From an uncultured Prevotella sp. (GTDB lineage: Bacteria; Bacteroidota; Bacteroidia; Bacteroidales; Bacteroidaceae), in contig CAMVAI010000001.1 in the NCBI GenBank assembly GCA_947165435.1, positions 1 through 64,000 of the forward strand: a stretch of DNA of 64,000 nucleotides, read 5' to 3'. The notes below the pieces were generated by a model that was given only the letters and a program-made list of their open reading frames with translations, ran no database searches and was not told the origin of the DNA. Shown one piece after another: positions 56,978-64,000 of the stretch; position 1 is the first letter of the stretch; the number at the start of each line of letters is the position of its first letter. The position numbers and the translations under genes are program-made.

Positions 56978-58873
56978 CTAATCAACGGGTATCACGCGAA
57001 TGCACAGCATCGTCAGGTCGTCGTTGGCTTCGGCACCGTTGCGGTGGTGCTCCACCTCGGCGGTCATGCGGTCTATGAGCTGGCGCGCCGTGTCGTTGGG
57101 GTAGCAGCGCAGGATGTCTTGCAGACGGTCGTCGCCAAACTGCTGCTGTTCTTGGTTCTCGGCCTCGTTCAGCCCGTCGGTATAGACGAACAGCCGGTGG
57201 CCACGGATGTCAGTCATCTCTTCGCCGACATACTGTAGGTCGGGGAAGATGCCGATGGGGGCGTTGGTCTCCATCTGCATAAATTCGCTGTCGAGCAGGG
57301 GAGGATTGTGACCGGCATTGCAGAACGAGAGGTGGCCGGTGGCGAGATCGACCAGCCCGAGGAAGAAGGTGACGAACATGCCGCTCTTGTTGTCGTCGCC
57401 GGAGAGGGCCTGGTTCATGCGCGTGCAGATGTCGGCAGGCTGCATGCCCTGGCTGGCCATGGTCTGGAAGAGGCGGGTGGCCTGTGCCATGAAGAGCGAC
57501 GCGGGCACGCCCTTGCCCGACACGTCGCCCACGGCGAAATAGAGCTTGCCGTCGCGCAGCAGGTAGCCGTAGAGGTCGCCGCCCACGGCGCGTGCCGGTG
57601 TCATGGCGGCATACATGTCCAAGCCCTCGCAATGCGGGAACTGGTTGGGCACCATCGACATCTGTATGTCGCGGGCGATGCGCAGCTCCGACTCGATGCG
57701 CTCCTTGGCCGTGGTGGTCTCTTCTAATTGTTCGTAGGCTTCAACCAGTTTTGCGTGGGCCTGCTTCAGCTTCTTGCCGGCGATGTAGCGGAAAATGTTG
57801 AACACCAGCAGGCCGCAGATGACGATGAGCGCCACGATGACCGCCCACCAGAAATGGCTCTTCTGCTCGTGGATGCGCAGCTCGTCCATCTGGTATTGTG
57901 CGTCCATCTCGCTCAGCTGGCGGCGCAGCTGGCTGATGTTGGCCGTGTTGCGGCGGTCCATCATCCGGCTCAGCGTGTCGTAGGCCTCGTCGCTACGCCC
58001 CAGTCGGCGCAATATTTCGGAGCGCAGCAGGTTCAGCCCCCATTGCAGGCCGGCGTTGTGACTGCCGTGCAGCTGTCGCTCCATGTCGGCGGTGGCTGCC
58101 AGGGCACCGTGGTAGTCGCCCGTGGCCAGACGGTATTCGGCGATGGCGCGGTAGGCTTCATAGACGGAGTGCTCGGTGCCCGAGGCCAGCTTCTGCTCGA
58201 TGGTGCCGATGATGGGGGCGGCCTGTCGGGGCTTGCCGCGGTGTATCAGCATCAGGGCCTCGGTGTTCTGCAGCTGGTCGGTCAGCAGTTTGCAGACCTG
58301 CGGCGACTGCTTGTCGAGGTTCAGCCGCCGGGCTATTCGCTTGGACTCGTCGATGATGCGCTGCTGTTCATCGTAGTTGCCGGTCAGTTCGAGCATGTAG
58401 GCATAGATGTAATAGAAGGTGAGCACGTCGCGGTTCTCCTTCTTCAGGCGGCGCATGGTGTCGATGCTCTGGCGCAGTTGGCGCACGGCCTCCTGGTGGT
58501 CGCCGATGTAGCCGTATATCCAGCCCGTCTGGGCCTGCACCATGGCGCGCCCGTAGGCATGGTAGTGGTCGGTGGCGAAGCGGTACAGCTGCTGGCACTC
58601 GCGCAGGCAGGCGCTGGGATTGTTGTCGAGCATGAGGCGCATCTGTATGGCCAGGCTGGCCACGTAGTAGTAGTGCTCCCACTGGCGGTTGTCGGCCAGC
58701 AGGCGCAGGGCCTCGGCCTTGTGCGTGAGCACGCTGTCGGTCTTTTGCTCGTAGCCCCAGTGGGCAAACTGCTCGTAGATAGAGTCTCCTTGCTCGTGGC
58801 TGGCGGCTTGTGCCGTGAGGGGCATCAGCATGATGACGGCCAGTATGGTCAATATCTTTCTGAGTGTCAGCAT
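56978..58873 (-). CDS. Exported TPR sensor, TM segment and SpoIIE/RsbU-type PP2C phosphatase
   Basis: Signal peptide, helical TPR-like region, TM WWAVIVALIVICGLLVFNIF, coiled coil, PP2C MTPARAVGGDLYGYLLRDGKLYFAVGDVSGKGVPASLFMAQ...FCNAGHNPPLL...NDDLTMLCIRV. Confidence 0.9.
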   Translation of the reverse strand: MLTLRKILTILAVIMLMPLTAQAASHEQGDSIYEQFAHWGYEQKTDSVLTHKAEALRLLADNRQWEHYYYVASLAIQMRLMLDNNPSACLRECQQLYRFATDHYHAYGRAMVQAQTGWIYGYIGDHQEAVRQLRQSIDTMRRLKKENRDVLTFYYIYAYMLELTGNYDEQQRIIDESKRIARRLNLDKQSPQVCKLLTDQLQNTEALMLIHRGKPRQAAPIIGTIEQKLASGTEHSVYEAYRAIAEYRLATGDYHGALAATADMERQLHGSHNAGLQWGLNLLRSEILRRLGRSDEAYDTLSRMMDRRNTANISQLRRQLSEMDAQYQMDELRIHEQKSHFWWAVIVALIVICGLLVFNIFRYIAGKKLKQAHAKLVEAYEQLEETTTAKERIESELRIARDIQMSMVPNQFPHCEGLDMYAAMTPARAVGGDLYGYLLRDGKLYFAVGDVSGKGVPASLFMAQATRLFQTMASQGMQPADICTRMNQALSGDDNKSGMFVTFFLGLVDLATGHLSFCNAGHNPPLLDSEFMQMETNAPIGIFPDLQYVGEEMTDIRGHRLFVYTDGLNEAENQEQQQFGDDRLQDILRCYPNDTARQLIDRMTAEVEHHRNGAEANDDLTMLCIRVIPVD

Positions 58874-58913
58874 ATCGTGTTAATAGCGTTGAGACCACCC
58901 TTCGGCAGTCGTG

Positions 58914-59933
58914 TTAATCGAGTTCGGGCCACCCGTCGGGGGTCCAGCGGATGGGGCGTTGTATGAGGATGGACGCTCCGTTGTGGGCGGTGCTGTAGCC
59001 GTGGCAGATGAAGATGTCCTGCCCGTCAATATGGTAGGCGGCACAGTGGCCGGCGGCTTCGTAGTTGGTCTTGTCGCCCTCAAGGAAGATGGTGCCGCCA
59101 CCCTTGAGCATGTCTTTGCCGTTGCGGTCGAGATAGGGGCCTGCTACGTGGCGGCTGCGCCCTACGGCCACGCGGTAGTTGCTTTTCGGTCCGCGGCAGC
59201 AGTAGTCCCACGACACGAAGAGGTAGTAGTAGCCGTCGTGGCGGAACACGAAGGGCGCCTCGATGGCGTTGCGCCCGGCATATTTCGAGGTGGGGTTGGG
59301 GGCCATGGTCTTGCAGGCAGGGTCGTAGCGGCGGGCGATGGTGCGGGGCCGCTCGCCAGGGGCGATGTGCATGGTGGTGTCCAGCCGGGCTATCTGTATG
59401 CCGTCCCAGAACGAGCCCCACAGCATCCACGGCTGGTCGTTGTCGTCGATGACGAAGCAGGGGTCGATGGCGTTCCAGTTGTCGCGCTTGGCGCGTGACG
59501 CCACGATGCAGCCCTCGTCGCTCCATACGGCGTTGCGCAGCGAGCCGGTGCTGAGCAGTCCGATAGCTGATGTGTTCTTGCCGAACGTGGAGCAGCTGTA
59601 GGCCAGCCACCAGCGGTTGTGCCACCGGATGACGTCGGGGGCCCACACATGGTTGGTGAAGCCCGGCACGGAGTCGGTGGCCCAGCGGGGGATGACGGTC
59701 ATCAGCGGCTGTCGGCTGACGGTCCACATCTTGCGGTCGCGCGATGTCAGGTGCTGCAGACCGTGGCCGGTGGCAAAGAGGTGGTATGTGCTGTCTTCGT
59801 AGGCCATCACGGGGTCGTGAACCATGGGCGTCTCGGTCTGGAAGTTGCGCCATGAGCGGCGCTGCGGTTGCTGGCCCTGTGCAGCGAGCGTGACCGTCAG
59901 CAGGACGGTCAGGGCGATGAGGCTTTTCTTCAT
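58914..59933 (-). CDS. GH43-family arabinanase/xylosidase-like glycoside hydrolase
   Basis: VHDPVMAYEDSTYHLFATGHGLQHLTSRDRKMW, HVWAPDVIRWHNRWWLAYSCSTFG, AIDPCFVIDDNDQPWMLWGSFWDGI, AIEAPFVFRHDGYYYLFVSWDYCCRG. Confidence 0.92.
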   Translation of the reverse strand: MKKSLIALTVLLTVTLAAQGQQPQRRSWRNFQTETPMVHDPVMAYEDSTYHLFATGHGLQHLTSRDRKMWTVSRQPLMTVIPRWATDSVPGFTNHVWAPDVIRWHNRWWLAYSCSTFGKNTSAIGLLSTGSLRNAVWSDEGCIVASRAKRDNWNAIDPCFVIDDNDQPWMLWGSFWDGIQIARLDTTMHIAPGERPRTIARRYDPACKTMAPNPTSKYAGRNAIEAPFVFRHDGYYYLFVSWDYCCRGPKSNYRVAVGRSRHVAGPYLDRNGKDMLKGGGTIFLEGDKTNYEAAGHCAAYHIDGQDIFICHGYSTAHNGASILIQRPIRWTPDGWPELD

Positions 59934-59963
59934 GTTCGGGTGTAGATTCTTTTTAAAAGAGGG

Positions 59964-60020
59964 CTACCTGCCTGACCTGTCCCGGCGGCATGCTCCGTGT
60001 ATGACAGGTCGGACAGGTAG
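59964..60020 (-). terminator. Terminator-like hairpin downstream of the tandem-domain secreted protein
   Basis: CTACCTGCCTGACCTGTC / GACAGGTCGGACAGGTAG ~18-bp stem with wobbles; minus strand continues CCCTCTTTTAAAAAG. Confidence 0.6.
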
Positions 60021-60056
60021 CATCTCTTATTGGGTTTTGCTATTTTGTAGCGTGGC

Positions 60057-61352
60057 TTACTTCACCAGCATCTTCTTGCCGTTCTCGATGACCACTCCCT
60101 TGTAGGCAGCATCTACCTGCTGTCCGGCCAGGTTGTAGCGCACACTGGCGGCGGCACCGTTGGCAACCTTCACGGTCTGGATGGCGGTGGTAGTAGTGTC
60201 GATAATCTCGGTGCCCTTGATAATGAGGTGGCCGCCTTCGACAGTTAGAAAAGCACTGATGTTCTCTGCTACAGCGGGCGTGAAGTTAGCCTGCTTCTTG
60301 ACGAAGGTCATCTCGTAAGGGGTTGCACCGTCAGCGGCGGGAGTAACGGTGGCCTTGGCGACAATCTGATTGTTGTCTTTGTCGTTGCTCACTTCCAGTA
60401 GCACGTTGGCCCCGTCCATATCATTCTTGAAGGTGTCCCAGTTGTAGTTGCTCGCCAGTGTGAAGTTTTCCGTGCCCCAGAAGTTGGCATTGCTCGGGTC
60501 GTTCCATGTGTTCTTGCCGTCGCCCCAGGCGTAGTTGTCGGAGCGCAGCACGAAGTATTCGTAGTAGCCGTCGCCGTTGCGTGCTGCATCGGTAGTGGCT
60601 ACCAGAATCCAGTTGTGGTAATTCTCTTTCTTGTCGCTGTAGTTGGTGAACTCAATCTTCAGCGTCTTGCCGGCAGGTATCTTGTAGTAGTCGGAGAAAG
60701 CCGTCCACCAGGCGGTGGTGTTGTCCTCCAGGCCTACCAATCCTTCAACGGTGGGCTCAGCGGGGATTTCGGTATCGGTGATGGCGGTGGCGTCGTTGTC
60801 GATGACCAGGTGGCCGAGCTCAGTGGTCAGGAAGGCACGGATGTTCTGATTGCCGTCGCCGCAGTTAATGACAAACTCCTCGTAGTAGGTTGCCGAGCTG
60901 CTGGTGGTAATGTCGGCATGGATGGTCACCACAGCTTTCTTGCGCTCAATGGTCATCTCTACCGTCGAAGCGTCCATGTCGTTCTTGAAGGTTTCCCAGT
61001 TGTAATTGCTGGTAAGTGACGTGAACCAGTCGTGCGACGAGTCGGGGCCGGTATTCAGCGCGTACTGCCAAGCATAGTTGTCGGCACGCAGTGCGACATA
61101 CTCCGAGTAGCCGTCGGCACCACGGTTGGCATCGGTGGTGACCACGGCCACCCAGTTGTGCCAGTTTTCTGCTTTGCCAGTGTAGTTTGTAAACTTCAGT
61201 TTCAGTGTTTTGTTCGGAGCCAGCGTGTAGTAGTCAGAGAATGCCGCCCAGAACGTGGAGGTGTTGTCTTCTGCTCCTACAGTGGTCGTTCCGGCCACGG
61301 CGGCAGCACTGCTCAGCATGGCGGCCGCAATAAGCGTAAAGATTTTTTTCAT
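60057..61352 (-). CDS. Secreted protein with two tandem ~190-aa beta-rich domains (putative carbohydrate-binding) and Prevotella-type C-terminal tail
   Basis: Repeated EDNT..WWAFSDYY.....K.LK.(E/K)FTNY..K.ENWHNW..V.TTDA.R..DGY.EY..LR(A/S)DNYAW; C-terminal ASVRYNLAGQQVDAAYKGVVIENGKKMLVK. Confidence 0.75.
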   Translation of the reverse strand: MKKIFTLIAAAMLSSAAAVAGTTTVGAEDNTSTFWAAFSDYYTLAPNKTLKLKFTNYTGKAENWHNWVAVVTTDANRGADGYSEYVALRADNYAWQYALNTGPDSSHDWFTSLTSNYNWETFKNDMDASTVEMTIERKKAVVTIHADITTSSSATYYEEFVINCGDGNQNIRAFLTTELGHLVIDNDATAITDTEIPAEPTVEGLVGLEDNTTAWWTAFSDYYKIPAGKTLKIEFTNYSDKKENYHNWILVATTDAARNGDGYYEYFVLRSDNYAWGDGKNTWNDPSNANFWGTENFTLASNYNWDTFKNDMDGANVLLEVSNDKDNNQIVAKATVTPAADGATPYEMTFVKKQANFTPAVAENISAFLTVEGGHLIIKGTEIIDTTTTAIQTVKVANGAAASVRYNLAGQQVDAAYKGVVIENGKKMLVK

Positions 61353-61412
61353 AATGTGTAATGTTAGTTCGTTAATAATGAGAATAATTCGTGAAATTCG
61401 TGGTTGTAAAAG

Positions 61413-61454
61413 CATCCGTCAGGAGAGGCCATTGTTGCCTCCCCCTGACGGATG
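61413..61454 (-). terminator. Terminator-like hairpin downstream of the GH43 lipoprotein
   Basis: CATCCGTCAGG (61413-61423) / CCTGACGGATG (61444-61454), minus strand followed by CTTTTAC. Confidence 0.6.
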
Positions 61455-61461
61455 AAATGGT

Positions 61462-63411
61462 TTAGCGTTTCTTGCCCCAGTAGGTCTTGATGCCGTTGAT
61501 GCCGGCATAGACCAGGGTGTGGCGGCGCGGCGAAGCCTCCCAGTCGCACTCACGCGATACCTTCAGCTTGACATTACTCCCGTTGATAGTCATCGTCAGC
61601 GTGTTATTTTTCGGGTCAAAACTCCATTTTTCTTCTTTACTGGTGCCTATGCTACCATCAGCATTGAGTACCTTGTCGCTCGACGACTTCTGGTTGCCTT
61701 GGCTGTAGCCCAGGTCGATGTGCTCCCAGACGCCGATGATGTCGTCGGCAGTAATCTCAGCCTGCGGTACGGCGGCATAGCGCTCGGGCATGACGAGGGG
61801 CCATCCGTTGTCGTCCCACACGATGCGGCGCACACCGCCCAGCATGACGGCGTTCGATGCGTTGCCGGGATAGTTGCCGGGGAAGCGCTGCTGCGAGCAG
61901 TAGTACCAGTTGCCGTTGCCGTCTTCCCATACGGCGCAGTGGGAGATACCTACCCAGCCGTAGTCGCCATAGAACTTGTAGGGGTGGGTGACGATGGGGA
62001 AGGCATTGGCACCGTTGGTGACGTTGGCTCCGTCGATGCCGGAGTACGGGCCGTCAACGCGGGTGGAGCGTACCACGCGGGTGTTGTACGGAATGTCCAG
62101 ACCGTCGTAGGCCATGAACAAATAGTAGTAGCCGTCGTGATAGACAATCTCCGGACCCTCGGAACCCTGCCAGCGTGCCCATGTTCCAGAGGCCACGCGG
62201 GTGTTGATGCGCTTGCCGTAGCCGTTGGCTTCCAGCTCGGTGGCGTTAGCTGCCCAGGGCTTGCCTAAGGGCTGCAGCGTCTTACCCGTTTCGGGGTTGA
62301 GTTGTACGATAGCAAAGCCACTGTGCCAAGAGCCGTAGGCCAGCCAGTGTTCGCCCTCGGGGGTGATGATGAACGTCGGGTCGATGGCGTTGTAGCGGAA
62401 GTAGGCAGAGCCGTAGTCGCCGTCAATCTTGGAGCGGTTCCAGTTGGTGCCACGGTCGGAGGCAGAGCAGATGACCATGCCCTTGTCTTCCCACTGGCCG
62501 GAGGCGGGGTCGGCGGTCTCCATCATGCCGATGAAGGCACGCTCGGTCCATGAGCCGTCGAAGTTGGCGGCATCGCGGCTTGACTTACCGGTCTTGATGA
62601 AGTTGTCGAGTCCGATGGCGTAGTACATGCGGTACAGGCCGTTGCGCACCTTGCGGGCGCACGGTGCCCAGTAGAGGTACTGCGGGTCGGTGATGGCGGG
62701 CAGTCCTAACTCAGCGCGGTAGGCGTTGGCCTGCTCCAGCACCCATGCCGGGGTCTCCATCATGCAGCTCGGCGCACCGAGGTACTCCCAGTCGATGAGG
62801 TTCTTCGAGCGGCGGCCGTGGAAGTGGCCCTTGCCGGCACCCATGCTGGCATTGCCGTAGGAAGCGTCGGTCTGGTACATGTAGTAGTAGCCGTCTTCAG
62901 CCAGGAATACCGTCGGGTCGTGAACGTTGGCCAGGTTCCACTGGTCGCGGTAGTTCCATCCGGAGATGCTGCGATAGTCGTCAGCATAGGTGGGAGCCTT
63001 CCACTCGTCCAGCTCGTCCAGTCCGCTGCGGGCCTTGGTGGTAAACGAGATCTCGTTGGCTGAATAGAGTGTCTGTGCCTCGGTCATGGCGTAAGCACGG
63101 GCATAATAGGTGGTGGCGGGAGCCAGACCGGTCAGACTCAGCGTGAAGTCGTTGCCGGTGGCCATGGCGTCGTGGTCGTTGATGGTGGGCATGCTGTGCG
63201 TGGCATAGCAGATACCCTTGCGGAAGATGCCGCCGCCGCTCACCGATGCCGAAACGCTGACGGAACTGGAGGTGATGTTGGTGATGGTGACCGTGGGGGC
63301 GATGACGACGGGTGTGCCGTCGCCTGCCGATGTGTTGGTCACGTCGTCGCTACAGGCCGTCATCAGCAGGCCTGCAACACCGGCGAAGAGAATATGAAAT
63401 AGTTTCTTCAT
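61462..63411 (-). CDS. GH43-family endo-arabinanase-like lipoprotein with N-terminal Fn3-like and C-terminal lipocalin-like domain
   Basis: Lipobox VAGLLMTACSDD; LAPATTYYARAYA; NVHDPTVFLAEDGYYYMYQTD, LYWAPCARKVRNGLYRMYYAIG, AIDPTFIITPEGEHWLAYGSWHSGF, GSEGPEIVYHDGYYYLFMAYDGL. Confidence 0.9.
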   Translation of the reverse strand: MKKLFHILFAGVAGLLMTACSDDVTNTSAGDGTPVVIAPTVTITNITSSSVSVSASVSGGGIFRKGICYATHSMPTINDHDAMATGNDFTLSLTGLAPATTYYARAYAMTEAQTLYSANEISFTTKARSGLDELDEWKAPTYADDYRSISGWNYRDQWNLANVHDPTVFLAEDGYYYMYQTDASYGNASMGAGKGHFHGRRSKNLIDWEYLGAPSCMMETPAWVLEQANAYRAELGLPAITDPQYLYWAPCARKVRNGLYRMYYAIGLDNFIKTGKSSRDAANFDGSWTERAFIGMMETADPASGQWEDKGMVICSASDRGTNWNRSKIDGDYGSAYFRYNAIDPTFIITPEGEHWLAYGSWHSGFAIVQLNPETGKTLQPLGKPWAANATELEANGYGKRINTRVASGTWARWQGSEGPEIVYHDGYYYLFMAYDGLDIPYNTRVVRSTRVDGPYSGIDGANVTNGANAFPIVTHPYKFYGDYGWVGISHCAVWEDGNGNWYYCSQQRFPGNYPGNASNAVMLGGVRRIVWDDNGWPLVMPERYAAVPQAEITADDIIGVWEHIDLGYSQGNQKSSSDKVLNADGSIGTSKEEKWSFDPKNNTLTMTINGSNVKLKVSRECDWEASPRRHTLVYAGINGIKTYWGKKR

Positions 63412-63467
63412 TATCTTGATGTTTGATGGTTCGTATGTGTGTGTACTAACTCATAGTATGTACGTGT

Positions 63468-64000
63468 TTACCAGCCGGGGTTCTGGCCCAGGTTGGGGGC
63501 ACGCTTCACCTCGTTGTTGGGGATGGGGAAGAGGTAGTTCTTCGGCGAGTTGAACACGCGGGTGTTCACCGTCTCGGCAGGACCGTATGTGAAGGTCGGG
63601 GCGGCCTGTACGTCGGTACCGGTAATCTTCACACCGTAGAGGTTGAGCAGCTGCTGGTAGCGGGGCTTCGCGGCCTCGTTGGCCAGGGTGACACCCTCGT
63701 AGGCCTTCCAGCGGCGCAGGTCCCACATGCGGTGGTCTTCGAACGCGAGCTCGATGCGGCGCTCGTTGCGGATGCGGTCGCGCAGCTGTTCCTTGCTAAG
63801 ACCGGCGAAGTCGGGCATGCCGGCACGCTGGCGAATCTGGTTGATGTACTGGTAGGCAGCCGTCGGACCCTCGGCCTCGTTGATGGCCTCGGCAGCGTTG
63901 AGCAGTATCTCGGTGTAGCGGAAGACGGGCCATCCGTGGGGATAGATCTCGCCCTGCTTACAAGAGATGTTGTTCACCCATTTCTTCAGGTAGTAGCCCG
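63468..64000 (-). CDS. SusD/RagB family outer-membrane lipoprotein (C-terminal part, truncated by window edge)
   Basis: PVFRYTEILLNAAEAINEAEGPTAAYQYINQIRQRAGMPD...LRDRIRNERRIELAFEDHRMWDLRRWK...YLFPIPNNEVKRAPNLGQNPGW. Confidence 0.93.
   Translation of the reverse strand, partial: GYYLKKWVNNISCKQGEIYPHGWPVFRYTEILLNAAEAINEAEGPTAAYQYINQIRQRAGMPDFAGLSKEQLRDRIRNERRIELAFEDHRMWDLRRWKAYEGVTLANEAAKPRYQQLLNLYGVKITGTDVQAAPTFTYGPAETVNTRVFNSPKNYLFPIPNNEVKRAPNLGQNPGW

Overview
High-GC Bacteroidales (Prevotella-like) chromosomal window; taxonomy is inferred from TonB receptors, SusD, GH-rich loci and TAnnTTTG promoters. Left to right: (1) ~0.2-9.1 kb, a minus-strand signalling operon: response regulator-PP2C phosphatase, membrane-anchored WD40 protein, propeller sensor kinase, soluble histidine kinase and TonB-dependent receptor. 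The last three are joined by 4-nt ATGA overlaps, and the large sensor kinase has lost its phospho-acceptor His (H to D) while keeping its ATP-binding boxes. (2) 9.2-30 kb, a minus-strand run of large CAZymes (GH2, propeller-GH2-malectin fusion, alpha-glucuronidase-like, GH78-BNR fusion, GH140-like, GH51, GH95) without SusC/D. The set resembles rhamnogalacturonan-II degradation, and the genes carry in-frame palindromic repeat insertions of at least two families. (3) 30-34 kb, a secreted Lys-rich repeat protein, dnaG and cls. (4) 34-57 kb, cobalamin biosynthesis and uptake genes with a B12 riboswitch, a lipoprotein CbiK between two TonB receptors, several fused cob genes and a decayed Rpn/PDDEXK gene. 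(5) 57-64 kb, a TPR-PP2C phosphatase next to a GH43/SusD polysaccharide locus cut by the window edge. No tRNA, rRNA, CRISPR array or intact mobile element was recognised. All calls are by eye from the sequence and ORF track; no searches were run.
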